Shown here: positions 1 to 8,105 of the stretch, one piece after another
How positions within the stretch are numbered: position 1 is the first letter of the stretch
Layout of the letters: each line of letters begins with the position of its first letter
Source: Paludibacter sp.
GTDB taxonomy: Bacteria > Bacteroidota > Bacteroidia > Bacteroidales > Paludibacteraceae
DNA length: 64,000 nucleotides
Direction of reading: 5' to 3'
Assembly (NCBI GenBank): GCA_028692715.1
Contig: JAQUWU010000028.1
Location: 1 to 64,000, forward strand
Position numbers and translations under genes: made by a program
Notes under the pieces: generated by a model
Told to the model about the DNA's origin: nothing
Seen by the model: only the letters and a program-made list of their open reading frames with translations
Databases searched by the model: none

Positions 1-60
1 ATCACAAGAAACTATATGCAATATTTATTCGATGAAATAGAATTTTTATAACCAGTTCAT

Positions 61-90
61 TATCAATATATAAATTTAGATATATTGATA
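61..90 (-). terminator. AT-rich hairpin after the transporter gene
   Basis: An 11-bp perfect inverted repeat (61-71 against 80-90, 8-nt loop) lies just past the stop of the transporter gene. It is the only structure at the 3' end of operon A. The stem is almost pure A/T and no clear U-tract follows on the minus strand, so a terminator role is weakly supported. Confidence 0.3.
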
Positions 91-127
91 TTTATCAATA
101 AGTTAAATGCTTGCGAAAGTTGAGTTA

Positions 128-1561
128 CTAAGAATTTTCCTTTTCTCGTCGCAAGGTTAATTCATCTCTTATTTCATTTGCTCTTGTTTCGGTGATGTCG
201 TATTTCCAAATAATAATAATGGCTAAAATCCCTGTAAAAAAAGGAATCAAAATGTCTGCAATCCTCAGATTTGTAAGCGTTTCCATGGTTTGCACCTGAA
301 CACCTTCGTTAAAGCCGATTAAGTGTAAAACGACTCCACTTGTCAACATGGCCATAGCAGTTCCCAATTTTACCATCCACCAGTACACAGCCCCAAACAT
401 GCCTTCGCGACGTTCGCCTGTATTCAGTTCATCTAAATCGCACACATCGGCAGTCATCGACATCATCAAGGTGAATAAGCCACCAATACCGAACGAAAGG
501 AACGGAATAGGCATAAACATTAACCATGGATTCGCCGGATTAAATCCCCACCATTTAAGTCCATAGCCTATCATTGAAAGTAAAGTAGCAATGATAAAAG
601 CATTTTTCTTACCTACTCTTTCCGAAATAAAAGTTACTACAGGAATTACAAGAAACGCAGTGGCAAATGAACTTACTGTACCAAACCAAGCAGGCCATTG
701 TCCAGCAGCAGCTGTATTTCCCTGAAATAGATAATACACAATAATAAAAAAAGCAAACTGAGCAATGGTTTGAAATCCATTAAAAACAAGGAAAGTTGCT
801 CCACAAAGCTTTACAAAAGGTTTGTTTTTAAGCGTCAGTGTTATACCTCTAATAAATTCTTTTGTATTAACAGCCAAATCTTTCATGGTTAAGTTGGCCA
901 TTTTACTTTTATCGGGTTTAATATTTTCTTTGTTGAACAATGCCGGCATAATTCCCAGAATCATACATAAAGCGCCCACCCAAATAGAAAGATTTCTCGC
1001 TCCTTCGGGAGCTGAATCGTAAATATTCGGATTGTAAATGATCACCCAAAACCAAGGAGCAATCATCCACGCTATTTGTCCCATAAATTGTGAAACGGCC
1101 ATTAGTCTGGTTCTTTCATTATAATCTTGGGTCATTTCGTAGCCCAATCCAATAAGTGGTGTTGCAAAAATGGTGTAGCCAATGTAAAAGAAAATGGAAA
1201 CTACCAGAAAATAGAAAAAATTAAACAATTCCGAGTTTTCAGGATTCAATTGCCACATAATCATAAAGGCCAAACCTGAAATCACAGCTCCTAACAAAAT
1301 ATAAGGTTTTCTCCTGCCCCATTTCGAACGTGTATTATCGGAAATAAATCCCATAATTGGGTCAGTCAATGCATCGATAAGTCGTGGAATGGCACCCAAT
1401 AAACCTGCAAGTATGGGGTTCATGCCCAACGACATGACCAACACTACCATAAAGACTCCCAATGCTGCCGGGAACAATTGATTGGCTAAATGTCCTGAGC
1501 CGAAAGCAATTTTTTGCCCAAAAGGAACAATATCTTTGAGAGCTGTTTTTATATGTGCCAT
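128..1561 (-). CDS. MFS sugar:cation symporter, GPH (MelB-like) family
   Basis: This 477-residue inner-membrane protein has about 12 hydrophobic segments. The loop motif around residues 75-85 (GFISDNTRSKWGRRKPY) is the signature of the glycoside-pentoside-hexuronide:cation symporter family. The length is normal for the family. It is the last gene of operon A, 52 bp after the GH81 glucanase gene and in the same direction, so it most likely imports the glucose or short beta-glucan oligosaccharides released by the glucanases across the inner membrane. The substrate is inferred from context only. The start at 1561 is supported by a plausible cytoplasmic N-terminus leading into the first helix. 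Confidence 0.85.
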   Translation of the reverse strand: MAHIKTALKDIVPFGQKIAFGSGHLANQLFPAALGVFMVVLVMSLGMNPILAGLLGAIPRLIDALTDPIMGFISDNTRSKWGRRKPYILLGAVISGLAFMIMWQLNPENSELFNFFYFLVVSIFFYIGYTIFATPLIGLGYEMTQDYNERTRLMAVSQFMGQIAWMIAPWFWVIIYNPNIYDSAPEGARNLSIWVGALCMILGIMPALFNKENIKPDKSKMANLTMKDLAVNTKEFIRGITLTLKNKPFVKLCGATFLVFNGFQTIAQFAFFIIVYYLFQGNTAAAGQWPAWFGTVSSFATAFLVIPVVTFISERVGKKNAFIIATLLSMIGYGLKWWGFNPANPWLMFMPIPFLSFGIGGLFTLMMSMTADVCDLDELNTGERREGMFGAVYWWMVKLGTAMAMLTSGVVLHLIGFNEGVQVQTMETLTNLRIADILIPFFTGILAIIIIWKYDITETRANEIRDELTLRREKENS

Positions 1562-1613
1562 AGCGTTTTAAAGTGTTTTCTATGTTTAGAAAAAGAATCT
1601 ATCTCTTTGTAAT

Positions 1614-4600
1614 TTATGATTTTACTATTTTTTTCGTAGTCAATCTACCGTCATTCAACTTCAAAGTAACAAAATAATTCCCGGCTGAAAGCTGACTAAG
1701 ATCAAGTGTTGTTTCATTGTTGTTTACATTGAACACTTTTACTGTTTGACCTACTAAATTTGTGACTACGAGTTGCTCAATAATTTTTTCTGATTGAATT
1801 ATTAGATTATCCTGAACAGGATTTGGGTACAAAACTATATGCTGAAAATCTATGTTTTCTACGCCTGTTCCCGAACAATCATTCCCAACTGTATATTCAA
1901 ACACTTTAGTAACTGACATACCTCCGGCAAATGCAAATTTACAAGCTATTTTTAGAACCGAACCGTTTGTCTGTCCAGTAAGGGTTGTACTAAACTTTTT
2001 ACCGCCTACATTCGTCATCGACGTTTCAACAAAACCAACAGTTGTATTCCAAGTATAAGCTACAACACCGGCTTTATCATCTAATAATTCGAAATCGACT
2101 TTCACATCTGTTCCTGTAGTTGTAAATCCATAATTATATCCAACACTGAACGAGCCCTGAGATGCTGCCGAAGCTGTTCCGCCACAATCGGTATTGGTAT
2201 TTGCAGAAGTAGTTGCTGAAAGTTGAATTGGGTTATTAGCTGCTGGATTTCCGGCTAAATCGGTGGCAGTAACCGTAAAGTTATACAATGTATTTGGTGT
2301 TAATGCAGTAATCAGTATTGACTTTGGTGTCCCGGAAGCAGTTGAAAGTGATTCGTTATTGCTTCCGTAAGTCACATTATACACAATAGTTCCTGAATTA
2401 TCGCTTGCATTCATTACTAATTCTACTGAGTTTTCGGTAATTGCACCAAGTGTTGCAGTAAAATTAGTTGGAGCTTGGGTGTCGTTGGTTGTGCTTCCAC
2501 AATTTGTCCCAACAACATAGGGAATGTATTTTGTAACCGACAGACCTCCTGCAAAAGCAAATTTACAAGCATAAGTAATTGTACTTCCGGGTGTTTGTCC
2601 ACCCAATGTTGTACTGAAAATCTTTCCACTTACATTTGTCATTGCCGATTCAGCAAAAGGAGTTTGTTTAAATAAATAAGCAACAACTCCTGCTTTATCA
2701 TCTAACAATTCAAAAGTGATGGTTACATCCGTTCCCACTGTTTCGTAAGTACATTTATAACCCACACTGAATGAACCTTCTGAAGCTTCAGTTGAAGTGG
2801 TAGTACATGACATTAATGGAGCAATCGTCACATTGGCAATTTGAGATGTTGAAACAGCCCCACCATTATCAGTCGCTTTTGCAGTAATTTCATAATTTCC
2901 TGCAAAAGGATTCCATGTAGTTGTGTATGGTGCAGATGTTATACTTTGAATCAAAGTTGTTCCTTCGTAGAATTCCACGTTCGAAATTGTTCCATCAAAA
3001 TCGCTGGCATTAGCCGAAATTGTAACGGGTTTTCCTTCAGTAAAAGTAGAGTTATTTGCGGGAGTAGTCAGCGAAACTGTTGGAGACACATTTTGTGTAC
3101 TTGTTAGCATTACCAATACTTCATCGGTAGAAATGCGTAAATCTGTGTTTTTTACCGTTAATTTAAAACTGTACATTCCTTCAGCAAGTCCTGAAATCCC
3201 AGGATTTGCTATAGTAGAATCTGAGATTACAGCTACAGTTGGACCATACATCTGTTTCCATCGATAGGTCAATTCCTTTGAAACTGACTCAGTACTTGCA
3301 GAGCCATTTAAAGTTGTAGATGTTGCGGGTAAAACTACTTTTATATCAGTCCCTGCATTTGCTGTAGGATAACTGTAAGTCAAATCACTTGTGCGTGCAA
3401 ATGTCATTTTTGCCAGATTAAATTCACCCGACGAAAAAGCTATTTTCAAAATATGATTTCCAGCTGTAAGTGGAATATCAGTAACAGTTTTAGTTGCCCA
3501 AATTGTCCAAACAGTTGTAGAAGTGGACGAAACAGTAATATTTTCAGAAATACTTTGTCCATCAAGTTCTAAGCGGAATGGTCCACCACCTGCTGAATTA
3601 CCCGAAGCATATCGGAATGCAAATGAATACAATCCCGATTGAGCTACATTTACCGTATATTCCAACCATTCTCCGGCAGCAATATTATTGATCGTTGCTC
3701 CTTCGGTAGCATCAGTTGAAGCATCTACCGATTCGTCCAAACGGAAATCGCCAACATTTGCTGAAGTTACGTCCATATAACAAATATTTTGTCCTTTTCC
3801 ACCTTCAAATACATCATATTTTCCTGCTTCAATGGTTCCCGGAATTGCCCATGCAGTACCGCCATAAGGAATTTGATTTCCTACCAAAACTTGTGTTGTA
3901 TTTGTTACGCTGAACTTTTCGCCTTCGTATATTTTTGCATAGAAATTACGACTACCTAATTGTAAATTTGTTGCAGTAAAGTTGAATGGTGCTGTTGTTA
4001 CTGTTCCCAATACGGTCGATCCATCCATAAATTCAACTTTTGCAGGTGTGCCACCCGAAACCACAACATTCAGTTTCACACTTCCGCCCACGAAAGCCTG
4101 ATTGAACGATGAACTAATGACTCCTGTAAAACTTGCATCTCTGCTCGTTGCCAATTTTCCGGCAGGAACAACTAACTGATAACCATTTGAGAAAGTGACT
4201 GTAAGTGGAGAAGTGCCGTAATTTTGAGCCACATAATTTATCTGATTTCCCATACGGAATGCTGCCGCAATCGGATAATTTGCTGTAATTCCTGCATCAA
4301 TACGTCCCAATGCGTTCATTGCATGTAAAAAATGGTAGGTTTGTGCATCCGAAATACCGAATTTCAATTCACGATTAGGATTGGAATTGTACATTTCAAT
4401 GGCTTTTGCGGGATCGGTATAAGCGAGAAATTCCCAATAAATGTCGTGCCACAGATTCGGATTTGCCTGATTACTGGCGATTCCCGTATTGGCTACCATT
4501 TCACTCCAGAGTTTCTTTGCATACACCGTATCTTGTCCTAAATATAGCGAACCGCCATGAATCGGATACATTTCGATGCCATAAGAGGCTGCAATATCAG

Positions 4601-6368
4601 CAGTCCAGAAAGTTTGATTATCAAAACTGTTTCCCCAAATGCGTGAAACCAAACTGTATTGTTGTGAAGCGGGGAAATTGCGATCGTGCGTATCCAAATA
4701 ATATTCTTCGATGCCGGTTTGCTCGGTGGTGTATAGGTAAATTCCCAAATCGCGAATGGCTTTGTTATTGGTTACTTGCCCCCATTCAATTAAAGAAGCA
4801 TTGAACAACATACTTTCAGAACTGGATTCCTGATTATTTCCACCAGGATTGTTGGCAAAACCATCTACCCAACTATGTCCGGCATACGGACTGAAATTTC
4901 TTAAATACGGGAACATGGTATCATTCCTGTCGTAAGCAGCTGCATCACGCACCAAAATATTTACCATTTCGCCCCATTGAGCTGCCCATCCCGGAGTGAA
5001 TTGTTCGATAAAAGCTGCAAGTTGAATAAAATATCCCCAATGGAATTGTTTGTCGTTCAAGCCACTATCCTGACCATATCCGGCAGGATAACCAATGGCT
5101 GAACTCCAGGTAGAATTGTAATAAAATAGAAATGCAACTTCTCCATTTTCTGCTTTGAACCAGTTTTCGAGGCGGGTTTTTAGCGTGCTTAATATCTTGT
5201 CGCGGGATGCAATATTTCCCATTTCGTTGGCAATTCGTGCCGTTTGCATTAACTGATGAAACACCTGACCTTCGTTGTACGAATCGGTCCAGGTAGCCAA
5301 GGTGCTATTTTCTAATTCAGCAATTTTTTCATTCAACTTAGAAGGCGAAAATCCGTTGCTGTAATTATCTATATAAGGAAGCGTAGGTAATACGCCATGA
5401 AAAGTGTTTTCAACACTGAAACTGTTTCCGGCCATGGTTTTCATTTCACCACGAATAACCGCATAACTGTATTTGTTTGGAACTGGAGAATCGGCTGACA
5501 AATGCGCCCATTGATGTGGAAGTAAACCCAATAACATATTCGTTTCTGTTCCTTCTTTTACTTCGGTTTGAACCGTAAAATCGGTACGTACTTTAGAAGT
5601 TGATTCGTTATAGCTATAATTTGCAGTAGTTTTTACAGGAAAAACATACGCGTATTTTTTATATTCGTTGGCAACAGTAGTAACGTTGGTTGCTGTCAAT
5701 GGAATAAATGCCATCGACCAGTAATTTTTTCCGTTTAAGGTAGAAGTATAAACAGCTCCATTCTGCGTCCATGTACTTCCTGTTGGAGCATAAACGGCAA
5801 AATCGGCACCGTTTTTTACGTTGGTACAAATCAACATTTCGTTGCTAATTTCAACTGTACCTGAATTTATTGTAATCTGAGCAATGTCAGCAGTTTTTTT
5901 TGTAAAATAAATAAAAGGCATAGCGATTCCAGCTGTTGCCTGAAATTGATGTGTACCGTCGTTCCAGTCCATTGTTACTGTCCAGTCGGAATAATCTGAA
6001 ACATAAGTTTTAGCTACATTCAACCCAGAAACACCCACCGAAAAAGGCGTTAAATCATCAATTACACCCCAAGGAATATAACTCACCACTAAACCTGAGG
6101 TTGAAGTTTTCATGGTGTATGGATAGTTGAAAAGATTAGAGGCTGTGCCATTTTTTACCAGAGCTGACCACCAATCGCTTGTGGGAACAGGTTTTCCAAC
6201 AGCATTTCCACTTAAATAAGGCGTTCCCGATGGAAATTGGTTGCGTCCTGCTGCATCGTATCCCGGATGAGTAGTTCTATAGCTACCACTACCGACAGTA
6301 ACAAACTGTGCTAAAGAAAGCGAAGTGAAGAAAACCAGAAACGAAAGTGTAGCTATTAAATTTCTCAT
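1614..6368 (-). CDS. GH81 endo-beta-1,3-glucanase, multimodular, T9SS-secreted
   Basis: This 1584-residue secreted enzyme has a signal peptide ending near FTSLSLAQ. A GH81 catalytic region covers roughly residues 25-720, with the family motifs LNDKQFHWGYF (catalytic Asp about 439) and NNQESSSES (Glu about 513 and 517). After it come an Ig-like domain (745-830), a CBM6-like domain (836-991), a PKD domain (997-1085), an Ig-like domain (1100-1190), an unnamed module of about 105 residues (1184-1288), an Fn3 domain, a second copy of that module (1394-1496) and a T9SS type A sorting domain (1503-1584). A Met 16 codons upstream (6416) is also in frame, but it lies inside the preceding terminator hairpin and spoils the signal peptide, so 6368 is preferred. 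GH81 enzymes cut beta-1,3-glucan such as laminarin internally. It is the fifth gene of operon A. Confidence 0.93.
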   Translation of the reverse strand: MRNLIATLSFLVFFTSLSLAQFVTVGSGSYRTTHPGYDAAGRNQFPSGTPYLSGNAVGKPVPTSDWWSALVKNGTASNLFNYPYTMKTSTSGLVVSYIPWGVIDDLTPFSVGVSGLNVAKTYVSDYSDWTVTMDWNDGTHQFQATAGIAMPFIYFTKKTADIAQITINSGTVEISNEMLICTNVKNGADFAVYAPTGSTWTQNGAVYTSTLNGKNYWSMAFIPLTATNVTTVANEYKKYAYVFPVKTTANYSYNESTSKVRTDFTVQTEVKEGTETNMLLGLLPHQWAHLSADSPVPNKYSYAVIRGEMKTMAGNSFSVENTFHGVLPTLPYIDNYSNGFSPSKLNEKIAELENSTLATWTDSYNEGQVFHQLMQTARIANEMGNIASRDKILSTLKTRLENWFKAENGEVAFLFYYNSTWSSAIGYPAGYGQDSGLNDKQFHWGYFIQLAAFIEQFTPGWAAQWGEMVNILVRDAAAYDRNDTMFPYLRNFSPYAGHSWVDGFANNPGGNNQESSSESMLFNASLIEWGQVTNNKAIRDLGIYLYTTEQTGIEEYYLDTHDRNFPASQQYSLVSRIWGNSFDNQTFWTADIAASYGIEMYPIHGGSLYLGQDTVYAKKLWSEMVANTGIASNQANPNLWHDIYWEFLAYTDPAKAIEMYNSNPNRELKFGISDAQTYHFLHAMNALGRIDAGITANYPIAAAFRMGNQINYVAQNYGTSPLTVTFSNGYQLVVPAGKLATSRDASFTGVISSSFNQAFVGGSVKLNVVVSGGTPAKVEFMDGSTVLGTVTTAPFNFTATNLQLGSRNFYAKIYEGEKFSVTNTTQVLVGNQIPYGGTAWAIPGTIEAGKYDVFEGGKGQNICYMDVTSANVGDFRLDESVDASTDATEGATINNIAAGEWLEYTVNVAQSGLYSFAFRYASGNSAGGGPFRLELDGQSISENITVSSTSTTVWTIWATKTVTDIPLTAGNHILKIAFSSGEFNLAKMTFARTSDLTYSYPTANAGTDIKVVLPATSTTLNGSASTESVSKELTYRWKQMYGPTVAVISDSTIANPGISGLAEGMYSFKLTVKNTDLRISTDEVLVMLTSTQNVSPTVSLTTPANNSTFTEGKPVTISANASDFDGTISNVEFYEGTTLIQSITSAPYTTTWNPFAGNYEITAKATDNGGAVSTSQIANVTIAPLMSCTTTSTEASEGSFSVGYKCTYETVGTDVTITFELLDDKAGVVAYLFKQTPFAESAMTNVSGKIFSTTLGGQTPGSTITYACKFAFAGGLSVTKYIPYVVGTNCGSTTNDTQAPTNFTATLGAITENSVELVMNASDNSGTIVYNVTYGSNNESLSTASGTPKSILITALTPNTLYNFTVTATDLAGNPAANNPIQLSATTSANTNTDCGGTASAASQGSFSVGYNYGFTTTGTDVKVDFELLDDKAGVVAYTWNTTVGFVETSMTNVGGKKFSTTLTGQTNGSVLKIACKFAFAGGMSVTKVFEYTVGNDCSGTGVENIDFQHIVLYPNPVQDNLIIQSEKIIEQLVVTNLVGQTVKVFNVNNNETTLDLSQLSAGNYFVTLKLNDGRLTTKKIVKS

Positions 6369-6403
6369 TTTATTGATTTTAGAGGAAGGAAAAAAAGAAA
6401 AAG

Positions 6404-6438
6404 ATAACGTCCGCAACAGTCAATATTACGGACGTTAT
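6404..6438 (-). terminator. Hairpin between the 526-residue protein gene and GH81
   Basis: A perfect 10-bp inverted repeat, ATAACGTCCG (6404-6413) against CGGACGTTAT (6429-6438), is followed on the minus strand by a pyrimidine-rich tract. It looks like a rho-independent terminator or a stabilising 3' hairpin inside operon A, which would lower expression of GH81 and the transporter relative to the upstream binding proteins. Confidence 0.65.
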
Positions 6439-6448
6439 ATTTGAAAGA

Positions 6449-8029
6449 TTATAATTTTACAAATTTTTGAGTTGAAAGTTGACCATTAGACAATTTAACA
6501 GTAACAAAGTAATTCCCTGAACTCAAACTATTTAAATTGATAGATTTCTCAAATCCGTTTACTGAAACAATTTGTAGTGTTTGACCTAGTAAATTACGAA
6601 TAACTACTTCGTTTATTTCTTTTTCAGATTTAATATTTAACTTATCTGATATTGTTGTTGGATAAACTGAAATAGATTTATCCGCATTAATATTGTTTAC
6701 AGAAGTTGTTCCATCGTGAAAGTAAAGATTGTCGATATAGAAAGTACCAAAACTATTTGTAGTTACAAATCCAACTTGTTTAATATCCGTCTTTGCTGAC
6801 ATTACAAAACTACTTAATGGCACATTCACACTATTCCATTGATTTGGAGTTAGCGTTCCCAAAGATACCCAACCTGCTGATTCTCCATTAGCAACCGTAA
6901 CAAGTTTAAGGCCTACATCAATTGTTGATGCAGGGAAAACATCTACATGAATTTGAGCCATATCAGTAACATCTAAAGGAGTAGCCACAAAAGTTGGACT
7001 TCCACAATTACCTGAAGCAGTTGTTGTAATTACTTTTCCACTATTACCTGCAGAATAGGTGCAATCAGAAATACTCATATCCCACCAATTGTCAAATGCA
7101 GTAACAGTAACAGCTGGTGTGTACGAATCACTATAAACCGATTTTACCTTTGCAGCGACGTTAGTTGGAGTTGGTGCTGCTGCCGGTATTAACTGAGTCT
7201 GTTTTACAACAATTGTTTTTGTTGTACTGCTTCCTGCAACCGTAATATTCGCTGTTCTGGCTATGTATGTAGTGTTTGCCTGAGCTGTTAAAGTAACAGT
7301 TGCATTTCCAGTACCGCTAGTATTACTTGCTGTCAACCAAGTTTGGTCGCTGGCAACTGTCCAACTATTGGCTGAAGTGATATCAAAGGTCTTTGTACTA
7401 TTTACAGGTTGATCTATGGTTAAAGTGCTAGTCGAAACAGTAAGTGTAGGAGCTACATCTGTCCAAAAATAGAGATTATCCAAATAAATGGTTGTGTATT
7501 TTGCGGTACTACTTGCTGCACCTAAAACAAACCACTCATTCGATTGAAATTTGAACTGTATAGCAGTAGCTAAATTTGCACCTGTAAATTCGGTAAGCGG
7601 AATATCAAGGGATGTCCATGTTCCATTTGTAGCAATTGTTTTAGTAATTGTTTTTTCAGCACCCCAAATTAAAGTTATGGGAAAAGTGGTTGCATTATCA
7701 TCGTTTGACCAAACATCAATATGTAAATACTTCATACTGGAAACATCCTGAGTACTTCCAAATTGAACACCCTGATAATTCATATTAGCATATTTAATCA
7801 CATTATCGGTAGTTCCAACAGTAATGGCATCATACGTCGTTACTTGTCCCCAACCCGGAAAAAAGTTTGTACCTGCAACATTAGTATACGCATTACTGAA
7901 AATGGAGATAACGCTTGAAGCTGCAACAGTTGGTGTTGGAGCCGAAGCAGTTGGCTGTGCAAATGCTGATAAACTTCCCAGTGCTATAAAAGCTACTGTA
8001 AGAAGAATTGATTGTGTAGTTTTTTTCAT
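6449..8029 (-). CDS. Secreted glycan-binding protein with BACON domain, T9SS-tailed
   Basis: This 526-residue protein has no recognisable catalytic domain. It has a signal peptide (cut near LSAFAQ) and a jelly-roll-like module at about 30-190 that ends in IYLDNLYFW. A BACON-type Ig domain follows (about 195-280, with SANSWTVASDQTWL), then a second jelly-roll module (about 285-440, ending FYIDNLYFHDG) and a T9SS sorting domain (about 450-526, beginning with a variant of the usual YPNP motif). BACON and DNLYF-ending modules are typical of carbohydrate-binding proteins in Bacteroidota. The fourth position in operon A, between other glucan proteins, suggests it holds beta-glucan at the cell surface. 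Binding is inferred; the two modules may belong to an unnamed CBM family. Confidence 0.75.
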   Translation of the reverse strand: MKKTTQSILLTVAFIALGSLSAFAQPTASAPTPTVAASSVISIFSNAYTNVAGTNFFPGWGQVTTYDAITVGTTDNVIKYANMNYQGVQFGSTQDVSSMKYLHIDVWSNDDNATTFPITLIWGAEKTITKTIATNGTWTSLDIPLTEFTGANLATAIQFKFQSNEWFVLGAASSTAKYTTIYLDNLYFWTDVAPTLTVSTSTLTIDQPVNSTKTFDITSANSWTVASDQTWLTASNTSGTGNATVTLTAQANTTYIARTANITVAGSSTTKTIVVKQTQLIPAAAPTPTNVAAKVKSVYSDSYTPAVTVTAFDNWWDMSISDCTYSAGNSGKVITTTASGNCGSPTFVATPLDVTDMAQIHVDVFPASTIDVGLKLVTVANGESAGWVSLGTLTPNQWNSVNVPLSSFVMSAKTDIKQVGFVTTNSFGTFYIDNLYFHDGTTSVNNINADKSISVYPTTISDKLNIKSEKEINEVVIRNLLGQTLQIVSVNGFEKSINLNSLSSGNYFVTVKLSNGQLSTQKFVKL

Positions 8030-8066
8030 AAGAAATTGTTTTTTATAGATTTATAATTAAAAGAGA

Positions 8067-8102
8067 ATAAGGTTCGTGGAGAAAGCTCGCCACGAACCTT
8101 AT
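8067..8102 (-). terminator. Strong intercistronic hairpin
   Basis: A 13-bp stem (ATAAGGTTCGTGG against CCACGAACCTTAT) with a 10-nt loop sits a few bases after the stop at 8106, and a T-rich stretch follows on the minus strand. It is a good intrinsic terminator or a partial terminator and mRNA stabiliser within operon A. Confidence 0.7.
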
Positions 8103-8105
8103 AGA

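Noticed and set aside
4406-4804. 132-codon open frame on the plus strand inside GH81
   Set aside because: It lies wholly opposite the conserved GH81 catalytic region and shows no domain or signal.
6369-6416. Sixteen extra N-terminal residues for GH81
   Set aside because: They overlap the terminator hairpin at 6404-6438 and add a Ser/Phe-rich stretch before a good signal peptide.
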